Both the position numbers and the translations under genes were made by a program. Positions 36,626 through 49,400 of a stretch of DNA of 64,000 nucleotides are shown here, one piece after another. Each line of letters begins with the position of its first letter. The first letter of the stretch is position 1. The notes beneath the pieces are model-generated. The model did not search any database, was not told where the DNA came from, and worked only from the letters and a program-made list of their open reading frames with translations. Source of the stretch: Ditylenchus dipsaci (Eukaryota > Nematoda > Chromadorea > Rhabditida > Anguinidae); assembly GCA_004194705.1 (NCBI GenBank), contig SADC01000141.1:62001-126000 (forward strand), written 5' to 3'.

Positions 36626-39600
36626 ATGGCTCTTCGCAAGGTCCGCAACAATATTGACAGGCTATTTGACAAAAACTTGACTGATTTAATTCGTGGAATT
36701 CGCAACAACAAAGAAAATGAGGTATCATTATGAGTTTATAAATTCAAACATTAAAGAATTTGTAAAGTGTTATTATTGTTTTTCAACGGGATTATCAGTT
36801 GCCTTTAAAATACCAAAAATACCCATGAAAAGGTGAAATTGTAAATTAGTAAAAACTCAATTCAAAATAATAAAAAAAACTTCAAAAAAATTATTTCTGT
36901 CATAAATAAATGTTTTTAACTAGTTCTTTAAGAACCAATTAAATTTTTTTAGGCTCGATACATTGCCGCATGCATCGAAGAAATCAAGCTTGAACTTCGT
37001 CAAGACTCCACATTCATCAAGGCAAATGCTGTTGAAAAATTGGCTTATGTAAGTTTGATTGAGTACTTTGTGTATATAGTAGTGAAAGATAAACTTTAGC
37101 TGCAAATGTTGGGCTACGACATCTCCTGGGCTTCTTTCAACATAATTGAAGTAATGGCATCTACTAAGTATAGCGAGAAAAGAATAGGGTATCTGGCAGC
37201 AACACAATCTTTTAATGACGAAACAGATGTGTTGATGTTGACAACCAATATGATTCGCAAGGATTTGCAAAGCACCAATATGTAAGTCCCTAACTAGTCC
37301 TCTTTGCAAGATATTGCCTTTTCTATTTTAATTAAGAGCCTAAAATTAATTAGAATGATTTTAAATTCTTAAGATTTAGAGAGGCAATAATATTGCTCTT
37401 CTTGATAAGTATATGAAGAAAGAAAGATCCTCAAAGAATTCGTGATTAAATTTAAAATGTGATTGTTATAAAGTAATGTCGCTACAAGCCTGACCCCTAC
37501 TACAAAACCGTTTTTGCAATTTTATTTAAAAAGGGACATTATTAACACTTAAAAGCCGGTTTGTGCTAATGCGAGCGTTTTGTTTAGAATTTCATGCTGA
37601 ACAAGATAGGCGAAAGAAAGTTTCAAAAAAAGTTCTTTTTTTCGACTTTTTATAAAAATTCATTGATGGACACTCTCAGTTTGGGGTATTTTAATTATTT
37701 GAGTGTAACTTTTAACCTGCGAACAAAATTGTGTAGCTAAAGTGCTTATTTGGCCCAGAATTTGACGGGCTTTAAAATAAATACAAACTTAGTCGGGTAA
37801 TTTGCCGTATAACATCCAAATATTAGCATTTTTCAAAAAACCTATGAAATGTAGAATTAAGTTCCTTCGTGTAAACACCACAAAATCATTGCTATCACCG
37901 TTTTTATTTCAGTATACTTATAGTAGCAGAACGCACAGACTTCACGCATTATTTTGATACCAAAGACGACAGAAAATCATAACATAAAGCAGTACCAGGA
38001 TGAAGAAGTTGGTTGATGACCAGGCTTTTTCCGGGTTAATTCGAATTTGCGCCTTTCTTGGCGTTCTTTATTTTCACGTTTTCTCGAGAAATTTTTTTTT
38101 TCGAAATTTGGGGCCGTTTATGCTGAGAAAAGCTCAAACATGCGTTTCCAACTGTAAGAAGCCTAAAAGCACAGAATACCAAGAAAGGCGCGAATTTGAA
38201 TAAACCCGAAAAAAGCCTGGTCACTAACCAATTTGTTGATCCTGGTACTGCTTTGTTCTATGATTTGCTGCCTTCTTTGCTATCAAAATGATGCGCGAAA
38301 TCTGCGCTTTCTGCTGCAATAAAAGTACTGAAATATAAACGGTGATATCAATGATTTTTTTACTGTTTGTACGAAAGAACTAAATTCTGTATTTCATGAT
38401 ATTTTCGAAAAAGCTAAATTTTGCATGTAATACGGGAATTTACCCGGCTAAGTTTGTATTTATTTGAAAGCCTGTTGAATTTGGCACGTGATAAAAGCTT
38501 TAGTTACACAAAACTGTTTCCGCATGAAAAGATACGATCAAATAACTAAAACAACTCATAATTGAGAATGTTCATTTATGAATTTCAAGAAAAAGTTGCG
38601 AAAAAGAATTTTTTTGGAAGTTTCTTGCGCCTATCTTGTTCAGCGCAAAATTTTGAACAAAACGCTCCCATTAGCACAAACTGGAATTTAAGTGTTAATA
38701 TACAAAGTTGCATGTTGCAGGTATGACGTTGGTGTAGCGTTGAGTGGATTAAGCTGCTTTGCAACCACTGATTTGGCAAGGGATTTGGTCAATGATGTTG
38801 TAAATTTGGTAAATTCGCTCATAGTCACAAAATAATTCCACAACTGCCAAATTTTAGTTGTCTTCAACTCGAACATATGTCCGAAAGAAAGCTGTGCTTC
38901 TTCTCTACAAAATATTTCTGAAGTATCCCGAATCTTTGCGCCCTACATTCTCCAGGCTCAGAGACAAATTAGAAGATCCTGATCCAGGTGAGCACATTTT
39001 TAAATATAAATTATTAGCTAAAGTGGTTAATTTTGTGTTCAGGCGTGCAAAGTGCAGCAGTTAATGTGATATGCGAGCTGGCCAGAAAGAATCCTAGAAA
39101 TTACTTGAGTCTGCATGAAGTATTTTTCAAGCTAATGAGCACTTCTTCGAACAACTGGATGTTGATCAAAATCATTAAACTGGTACCTACCTAGGAAAAC
39201 AATTATTAAAAACATTATTTTTTAGTTTGGTTCACTTGTCCCGCTGGAAGCTAAAATTGGAAAAAAATTGCTAGAGCCATTGACAAACTTGATAAACAAG
39301 TATAGGTTTCTGACGTTTTATTTTTGTAATTTTCACATAATCACCTAAAATTGTCCATATTGCTGCAAAATTATTCAAATGCTTATAATGCCTTTGGTTC
39401 GGTTTTCGGACATCCATAAGATAGCCCTGCTTCGGAACTACTGATTTAGCGAGATACTAGGGATCAGAAACGATCAGAAACGACATTGCTGTATCTAGCT
39501 ATTTTTAATTAATCTAAAAAAATACGACTACCTTCCATACCCTTACTTAACTTTATAATTTTTAGCACGTCCGCTATGTCACTGCTTTACGAATGCATCA

Positions 39601-40483
39601 ATACTGTGATTGCCGTGCTTATAAGTATCTCCGCCGAAGGTCCTGGTGACTATTCTTCTAGCATACAAGTAGTTATTCCATTTTTCACATCTAAAAATGT
39701 GCTTCCTAAAGTTAAAATTTCAGTTGTGCGTTCAAAAGCTCGGTGTTCTGATAGAAGACTCCGACCAAAATCTCAAATACTTGGGTCTGCTAGCCATGGG
39801 ACGTATTTTGCAAACTCATCCAAAGGCTGTCCAAGCTCACAAGGATATAGTTCTTCGCTGTTTGGATGACAAAGATGAAAGCATTCGACTGAGGTAGATT
39901 TTGTTTTGTATTAAAGAATTATGCTTTAAGTGATTTTCAGAGCTCTGGATCTTCTTTACGGCATGGTCTCCAAGAAGAACATCATGGAGATAGTGAAGAA
40001 GCTCATGGAACACGTCGACGCTGCTGAAGGTTCTTTCTACCGTGATGAGCTCTTGTCAAGGATTATTTCCATTTGTTCACACAACAACTACCAATACATC
40101 ACTAATTTCGAGTGGTAGGGTTTAGAATCTCGCCAACCTTTAGTACCGATTCCAAGCATTGTATGGAGATAATGACTCACTTTAGGTACATTTCGGTGCT
40201 AGTTGAACTCACCAAAGTAGAAGGCACTCAACATGGAATTCTTATTGCTGAACAGGTAAGTAAAATAAAAATACAGAGCTTATTCTGTTAAAAAATAGAC
40301 TACTTAAATGTTCTAGATCCAAGATGTGACTGTACGCGTCCAGTCTATTCGTCACTTCTCGGTTTCTCAAATGGCACTTCTGGTAGAGAATGCCCACCTG
40401 CTACTGTCTGGCAATAGTACTCAACGCAATAACATTTGTGCCGTCCTTCTCGCAGCTGCTTGGATATGTGGAGAATACGCTGA
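36626..40483 (+). CDS. AP3D1: AP-3 delta trunk, exons 1-12, intact frame
   Basis: Exons are 36626-36721, 36953-37048, 37100-37281, 38721-38808, 38858-38987, 39043-39182, 39226-39299, 39566-39668, 39724-39893, 39941-40114, 40186-40255 and 40317-40483. They encode the alpha-solenoid trunk with family blocks such as LLYECINTVIAVLIS, LIEDSDQNLKYLGLLAMG, CLDDKDESIRLRALDLLYGM and NNYQYITNFEWYISVLVELT, ending AAAWICGEYAE. All junction phases agree. Intron 3 (37282-38720) consists largely of a foldback element. Confidence 0.95.
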
Positions 40484-43400
40484 GTAAGTTTATGACACCG
40501 TGAATGCTGTAAAAAACATAATTAGAGGTGATAATGGAACTCTTCAATCAATCCCAGAGAACCGTCTTACTTGACTTAGATTTTGAAAAATATTCAATAC
40601 CGTAGCCTCGGTGATGCCATGGAATTTCGTCCAAAAAAGAGATCGTCAAAAGCCCATTTGTCCAAAGACAATTCGTCCAAAATTCAGTTATTCCAAAATT
40701 CAATTAGACCAAAAGTCAATTCTTCCAAAAGCCAACTCGTCCAAATTACAATTCGCCAAAAATCAATTCATCCAAATTTGAATTTCGAGTCAAAATTTTC
40801 CGGGAAAACCATTTTTACAGTAACAGAATAAATTCAACCGCTTATAAACCCGTGCCAGAGTGTCCGAATCCAATAAAATCTGGTTTTTTTTGACAGTTTA
40901 CTAAAGGGAGGACAGAGTTTTTGCAAAAAAAAAGTTTGAGCGAATTAGAATTGAAAGGTGATCGGGTGAATCGCCTAGAATCACAATGACGAGTATCAGA
41001 AACTATCCTGAACCACTCCAGCGACTCCAAAACACTGTTTTGGATGGTCGGAGTGGCTCGTGATGTTCGGTGCGATTTACCCGATCACATTGCAATTCTG
41101 ATTCGCTCAATCGTTTTTCGCAAAAATTTGTTCACCCTTTGGTAAACCCCGAAACCCAAATTTTATTGGCTTTCAGCCATTGTGGCATAAGATTGCTCCT
41201 TCCTAAATTAATCTCCTAATAGGTTACATCATAAGTAACCTAATAGGTTTTTTAGTCCCGGTGGTGGCATAATACTTTTTCCCTGACTGAAATAGCTTAT
41301 AGCGGAACAGTAAGCTCTAGGGTGGATGGTAAAACATCTGAAACCTGCTTAAATGGGTATCCACTTCCGTGATCCGAAATTTCGGATTCAGCCCAATTAA
41401 GTACTAAGCATTCTATCTTACCCACAATCGTGTCCTGAGCATACTTGCACGCAGCATCGGCGCGCCACCTTGTAAAAATGGCTCAGTTGGAGCAGTAAAC
41501 CAAAGTCTGAAAAATGAACAAAGATAGAAGATACCTAAGGCCGGAGTGAAGGATGACAGCATCAACAACGAAGAAAGCCAGAATTTTTAAACCGAAGGCT
41601 TTAGGAATCTATATTGATTCTTTCGCGCTATGCACATGCTATCAGTCGTAAAAAACATCGGTTTACAAGGGAAGTGCCCGAGGCGTCTTTTTGAGTACGG
41701 GTGATGATATTTTTTTTGATGTATTCTTGAAGAGTGTCCCCAGTCTTGAAAAAAATTAACTTTCTTTGGAGGCATTGGAAAAGATGGGTCGCTAGCTATT
41801 GAGCCTCAGGTTAAGCCGTGTGACTTTTTGCTTATAAAGTAAGAGAATTCACACCATCAGCTACAGAAAAAGCTTTGTGCAATTTTCTGTAAAATGTTCA
41901 GTTTTTACTGTAAAATTCGTACATATCTCTTTTCAGACATGTCAACAATATCCCACAGTCCTGGAAGCAATGCTGAGGACAAAATATCAATAGTACCAGG
42001 AGATTTGCTAAGTGTCTACGTCCAAACATTGCCAAACTCTACTCTGTTCTGCTCAGTAAATGTGAAGCTGAGACAGATGGAGAGGACTGGGACGGGGTGG
42101 AATCACTCGACAATCTGATGCTTTCCAAACTACCTGAATTCCAGTATACTGACCATTTAGAAGCACAGGAAAGGGTGGGTTATTAAAAAAATGGTCGGAG
42201 AGTTTGAAAAGGGCTAAAGTCTAGTATACACCCTTCACTCAAGTCTAGTATACACCCTTCAGTCAAATTAGGGCGCTACTGTCATATACCCCCCCAAAAG
42301 CGCTACTGTAATATACCCCCCCCCCAAAAAACCGACTTTTTTAGGATGATCAAAACCATTTTTACACAATAATTTCGCCATAAAAGGACCAGAAAAGCAA
42401 TTTAAATGGGATTGCGGGCTGTATTGGGAGGGGAAGGGAATAATACAGGGGCCACTTCTCGAGATGGTTGGGATCCTTAGAGTATTAATTCTCTAAGCGT
42501 CTAAGGGTGCTTTCAAACCCAGGAACTTGTGGTGCAGGCATAAGTATGAGTACTTTTCATGGACCAAACAGATCAGCGGGGTGCACCCGCGGGTTTACTC
42601 ATAGGCCTAGCCATTTTTTGAGTGCTAGGCTGAATTTTTTGGATGCTGGGCCTCTGGCCCGGCCTTTTAGAACGAGGGGGAATGCTCTTCGGCGAAAAAA
42701 TAAAGATGTTGAACATAGTTTTGAATACTGGGGCCTACCGCATAAATAACTCTGGTATGCATGCTTTTTCGTGCATCCAGAGTCGCTTTCGAGTGATTTG
42801 TGTCTAAGGTATGTGGGTGTGCGCATCTCAACTCCAAGCCCCTAAGCCCCTGCGCCCCCGAAGCGGGCGCAGGGGGCTTAAGAGTTAGAGATGCGCGCAC
42901 TCACTTACCTTAGACATGATTCCGAGAAGTACACTTGATCATAAAATCCATATAGAGTCTATTTTTGCCACGGCCCGAGTTGAAAAACATGGTAAGCAGC
43001 TAAAAAAAAGTGGCCTTGTATTATTCCCTTCCCTCCCAATACAGCCCATAATCCCTTTTAAATTGCCTTTCTGGTCCTATTATGGCAAAATTATTGTATG
43101 AAAATGGTTTTTGGACACTCCTAAAAAGTCGATTTTTGGGGGAGGGGGGTATATGACAGTAGGTCCGATTTTTGGGGGGGGTATATTACAGTAGCTTTTT
43201 TGGGGGGGGTATATGACAGTAGCGTCCAAAATTAGCTGGGGGACCAAGGCAAATTTTTTAAAATTAAAAATTTAAATAAAAATTTAAAATTAAAAAAAAT
43301 TTGCCTTGGTCCCCCAAGCTAATTTGACTGAAGGGTGTATACTAGACTTGAGTGAAGGGTGTATACTAGAACTGATCCTGAAAAAGCGTACAGTCTACTC

Positions 43401-46400
43401 TCGATAAATCGGTACTCCTGGGGGACCAGCTTAGGGTGCCGGCTTATCTTCAATATCATTTCTTCAGTTTGTTTCGTACAACACAGAAACGAAAATAATA
43501 AACATTTAGAAATTTAGAAGATAAGCGGTTAGTTTGCTCTGTCTCTGGTAAAGCACTCGTCCAATTTGTCATTGCAATCGAGAATAGCAAGCAAAATACT
43601 CAAAAAAATGGCGAAATTTTGAAAAAATTTGAAATTAATTTAAAAAAAATGTTTTTGCCGGCTTATCGAGAGTAATTTAATTGGATGGGACCGAGCTGAG
43701 GGTGTCGGGTTATCGTGAGTGTCGGTTTATCAGAAATGTTGGTCTATCGAAGGTGAACTTTGAAGGCTTACTTTGCTGGCCAACCAAACAACCGGTTTAC
43801 TGAGAGTACCGGTTTATTGAGATGCTGGCATAGTTTCACGGACGAAAAATTCGGCGCCGGTCCACCAAAAATCGGCGCCCTGATTTTGCTAAAAAGTTTC
43901 GGGCGCCGAACCGGCGCCGACGGCATTGATGGCGCCGGCAATAAAAAATGACGTATTTTTTCAAAAACTTATAAAATTCTCTTAATAAACGAGAATGTTA
44001 TGAAAGAAAATATAACTTGTGTTTTGAGCAAAATATTGAACATTTTTTGCAGAATCTATACTCACTGCAAAAAAATTTTTTTTTCACAAAATGGGCGTCG
44101 GCGCCAACCTCAAGAATTTTCAGGCGCCCGCGCCCTCTTCAGGCTAAAATTTATGCGGCGCGGAACTGGCGCCGCATAAATTCTCGTCGTCGGGGGCTCC
44201 GGCGCCCGTGCAACTATGAATGCCGGTTTATCGAAAGTGGACTGTATAGCAATCACAGTATTTCGATGATATTCAACACTTTTAATATTCGAAGATTACC
44301 ATAAAAATTCGCTAATGGGCTTTAAAATTAGTAAGAAATGTTTTGGTGGATGGCAAACTTTTTATTTTTAACAATTTAATGATTAATTTTTTTTCATTAG
44401 ACAATATTATTTTTAAAAAAAATTTACCTTGGTTCCCTGACAAGACGGGGACGATGGTTCAGCGGGAAAGAAATGAAGACGACAAACTGTTTTTGGAAAT
44501 AATAAGTTTAAAGGTAAGGGACGGCTGACTGTCTCATGAAAATACGGGAAGCCATCCACATTTTCATAAAATTGTGATTATTTCCGCAAGTTCGATACCT
44601 CTTCGGGTCATCCATTTTGCAAAAAAAAATTCATTTTCCAGGCCTGCAATTTGGTTGAACTAGTAAAATTTGTCGAGACTCAGCATGCTAGCCGCATTAA
44701 AATGGGCGAAGAAATTGCTAGATTGTTTGAAGGAGAGCTGAATCCAGTAGCTGCAAAGGCTCAGAAAAGAGTTCCTGTCCCTGAAGGGTACGTGGTATAC
44801 TCTTTAGTTTTGTTAAGTACTCAAACCATTTTCAGACTGGACTTGGACGCCTGGATCAACGAGCCTGAGCCAGAATCAGACGAAAGTGAGTCGGAAGAGT
44901 CGGCAGATGAACAACCGTCACCCTCCCTGTTCCCAACAGTCAACAGACAGCCTCAGAGTGCCAACTTCTACGAAGCCAATGGCTCTTCCTCTAGACCTCA
45001 CTCCTCCGAATCCAAACCTGAAAGTTACCAGCAAAACAGGAGGAAATGGTTGCCACTTCTTCTAAGCGCTCAAAACACCTGGCAAACGCGGAGATGCTGA
45101 TTTAAGTCTGGACTTTGAAGAAGTGAGTTTTTGATTTTGGTGGAAAATGTTACTTTTACACAAAACTTTAGAGCCGGAAAAGAAGACAAGTAGAGCAAGA
45201 AAGCAATCCCTACTACATGAAATCCGACAACGAGTACCTACTTCCTCCTCCTCTGCTGCTCTGCATATTGGTGCTGTTGGTCAACAAGTCCGTTACAAAT
45301 GGAAGGACACCCACTCCGCAGCACAAAAATAATTGGAGAAGTTGAACCTCTGAGGCCAAGTTCTGAACTGCAAAGTCCGCTGGAAATTCCGGGTAAATTT
45401 TCATAATAGTGCCTTAACAGAACAAAGAACAGGAAAGAATATCAAAAAGAATATTAAAATATATAATATTCTCAATGTGGCCCAAAGCCTCGTTAGCTTA
45501 GTGGCATGAGTGTTTGTCTCGTAAACAAAAGATCGTTGGTTCAATTCCGACACGGGGCTGCCATTTTTTATTATATTTCTCAGGTTTTTTTTAAAGGGGC
45601 GTGCCTGTGCGTTTCAAAAAATTAAGGCGGGGACCAGCAAATTTTTTTGAATCCTTCCATTTTTCACTCATTTTGCGTCAAATCTAATATTGGTGACCCT
45701 ATACTACTTTTAAAAACTAGGCAGAAAAGTTAAAAAGTCTGGATTAGAACGCATGTAAAATTTGATTGAGAAAGAAAATAAGTGCTGGTCCCCGCCTTTT
45801 CTCCGTGTAGGGCACGGGCATGCCCTTTTAAAGTAAGGAAAGTTTTCTAGCACTTATTGGATTGGACCCACACCTCTAATAATTGATTTTTTTTATATTT
45901 TTCTAGTAAACATTTGTTTTATTTCTATTTATTTTTCGTTTTAAAAAAGTTATTCGTGAATTTAAATTGGTGCCCATGCGGCAACCGGACAAAAGCCCCA
46001 AAAAGGGCTTTTATCGCCCGAAAAAAAGTTCTGAAAAACGGCTTTTGTCGGTTTTTCAGAACCATGTTATATACTAAAATGAAGCTAAGGATCTCAGCTT
46101 TATTTCAGTATATAAAATGTAAAAAGGTCAACCGACCAAAGCCTTTTTCAGAACTTTTAAAAAGCGACAAAAGCCTCTTTTTGGGGCTTTTGTCCGGTTG
46201 CCGCCCATGCAGGAGAGGTCAATATAAAAACAACGAAATTATTAAACATTACTGGAATTGTTTTGCAGGTGTAATTGGACTGGACCGCTACATGAAACAA
46301 CAACAATCTACACTTTCTTGGAAAAGTGCAAAAAATGACCAAGCGGGAGGCAAGAAGCCAAAAATCCTCCAAAAAGTCTAGCAAAAGGGGTCCGAAGGTG

Positions 46401-49400
46401 CAGCCACCGGCAAATCTAACAGAAGAAACAAGCAGTCCACACTTTCTGTGCTCTCAAGTAGTGATGAAGGGGATAGTGCGGCTATTATTGTGCATCATGT
46501 CAACAGAGGAGATGGCGAGATGCCGGATGGAGCTTTGTCCAGTCAGGATGAGGCTGAAAAGGTAAGGGCCCTTTAAAGTTCACTAATTTCTTAGCTGATG
46601 ACCAAGTTTCAGTTGCACATGGACGATGAATTCCGCGCTCTTGACATCAATTTGGATGAGCCCCTGAGGGATGACGAAAGACTTTTTGCCCCTAAGCCAT
46701 ATAAGCAGGTTCAAGAACTAACAGATCCTTACAAACTGCCAAGTACTCCTAGTTCTCAACTATCTCCCCCCACTGCTAGGCTAATGGAACAGAAAAAAGC
46801 AAGAAAAAGAAGCTCAGAAAGAAGGTAGCGCAAGAAGAGGATGATGGAAAAAGGTAGGAGCATGTTTACATAAGAGGAAAGGAAAAGGCATATATCAGAG
46901 GAATATTTAATTATTTAAAGAGTTTCCTGAGAATTTTTTGATTTCCGAAATTCGACAACAACAAATCGATCGCATGATAGCTGTTTTAATTCTACCAGAT
47001 GCGTGAATTCTTATTCAAAAAAGCTAAAAAACTTCCAATTAAACAATTTAGCGCTTTCCTCATAGGCTGCCCCCTTAAAGGGGCATACCCACGCTAATAA
47101 CAGGTGGTGCCCAGGAATTCAAAATTTTTTTCCTAATCATTGAATTTCTGTACGGATTTTTCAACTTGGTTTCTAACAAAAATTAAAATTAACCGCCTAA
47201 AATTAAATTCTAGGCCTTGTTTTGTCAGAAACAAAGTTAAAAAATCCGTACATAAGTTCAATGATTAGGAAAAAAAATTTAAATTCCCGGGCACCACCTT
47301 TTAATAGCGTGGGCATGCCCCTTTAAAGACTATTCTCATATTGCTCCATAGACAAAGGTTTCGATTCCCTCTTTAGTTTTTAACTCTTTTGGGTGATCAT
47401 CGAGTCTCTCCTCCACCGCATTGTCCTCATCAAAACTACTGCTCCTTTCTCATCATATAGGTTCAGAGGCGTAGCCATAAATTTCTGCAGGTGGGGGCGC
47501 GGGGGGGATGGTTGCCCAAAATTTTAGGCCATTTTACCTACACTGTTTTAGAAAAAAAATTTGACGTGGGGCACCAATAAGGGAAAATATCTAAAAACCC
47601 CGAAAAAATCAGTAATATATGTTGCGGCGGCCCTGGCAGGCATGCCAGTCTCCCTGACATATCAGCATCACTTTGTATATAACTTCGGGGTGCTCTAACA
47701 AGAATTTGCAAAAAAAAACTGTCAATGAAGTCTTTCAAAAAAAAAACACTTCTGAAGGTTCCCTGGTTAGAGACGAGTGAAAATTGAATTAAAATTCTAG
47801 GAAACTTTTCGACAAGTAAATTTTTGAAAAACACAGTGCAAACTTTTAGACGTTATCAAACTTGAGTGGACTTTTAGCAAAAAAGTTTATTACTACCGGT
47901 GGTCATAAAGTTCCCGCCCTTTTTTATTTAATGGGGCATGCTCGCCGCCGATGGAATCATTTTGAAAGGCGGGTACCAGGTCAATTCAAACGAGAATTAT
48001 TTAAAAATAATTTTTAATTGATTACCCTGCGGGGGATAAGTAATCAAAAACAATTCCATCGTTTTAATAGCATCGGTGGCCTAGTGAGATAGCGGCGACG
48101 GACTGCGAAAGTTGCTCGTCGGTTCGATTCCCACTGGAGAAATAATTTTTCCTCGACTTTTCACAATTTCGTCAAATTTATTCTCGTTTAAATTTCGCTG
48201 GTACCCGCCTTTCAAAATATTCCAATCGGCGACGAGCTATTTTTAACTACCTTGTTTAGGTAGTTAATCTATGACGAAAAAATATTCCAAACATACCGTT
48301 TTGTAGCAGTACATCTCTTCTTTCAAATGGCATATTGAACTTAGCTTCATTATTTTAGATACCGTATTTCCTCTAATAAGCGCGCATGCTCTAATAAGCG
48401 CGCACCCCCTACTTTGAGGGCCTATATCTCAGCTCAGAGAATTTTTATTCCAAAGCTGTTTGATACGTTTTCTTACTTCCCACGAGCTCTACCGATTCCA
48501 CTTTTAAGATTTTAGTTGAGCACCCGAAAATCTCGAAATCGAATTCCAAATTTTCCGATTTTTGGGGGTTTGAATAATAAGCGCGCCGGTGCGCTTATTA
48601 GAGGAAATACGGTAAGTCATCATTCGGCTCCAAACACCGGTCAGGTTATTTTGAGAAGTTGACCAGCGTTTTCATCACTTTAACTGGTCAAATGTTATAT
48701 TGTCTTTCAAGCGTCATGACAATATGTTATCACCATGTTGTAGCGCAGCTCATGAGCTACATAATTCACTTCACACAATGTTTTTTGAAAATATGAATGT
48801 TGAGATATGGCCTTTTGAAAAAAAAAATCAATTTATTGAAAAATGGCCAAAATTTTAAAAAATTTGGGAAAACTTGGATTTTGGCCATTCTTCAAGAAAT
48901 TGATTTATTTTCAAAAGGCTGTACCTAAATTACCCACTAAATTTCTGAATTTCCCCACTAAATTAATAAATTTCCCCACTAAATTTCTGATTTTCGGACA
49001 TCATCATTACAGACATCATTTTATTCAGAGTATTTTTTAAGGAAAATGAAGAGAAATTGATGTCGTAGGTTACAAATTTGTTACTACAGGGTGCCCAATA
49101 AAACTGCACCGTTTTTTTCAATTCCTGCCTTTCTATTTTTCTTTTGCCTTTTTAATCAATTTTAGTTTACAAATGATCGTGTCAATATATTTTCTTATTA
49201 TTTAACTGTTTTAGTGGGGAAATTCAGAATTTAGTGGGTAATTTTAGGTACAGCCTTTGAAAATGAATCAATTTCTTGAAGAATGGCCAAAATCCAAGTT
49301 TTCCCAAATTTTTAAATTTTGGCCATTTTTCAATAAATTGATTTTTTTTCAAAAGGCATATCTCAACATTCATATTTTCAAAAAACATTCTGTGAAGTGA

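Noticed and set aside
40615..40790. CRISPR-like array of TCCAAAA units
   Set aside because: The units are degenerate and contiguous with no unique spacers, and the DNA is eukaryotic with spliced genes.
44017..44304. 95-residue frame with Arg-rich end
   Set aside because: It crosses the GGCGCC-word element and the Tigger terminus, so it is a transposon read-through.
48070..48137. Second functional tRNA
   Set aside because: Promoter boxes are present, but the acceptor stem does not pair and the T stem is mismatched.
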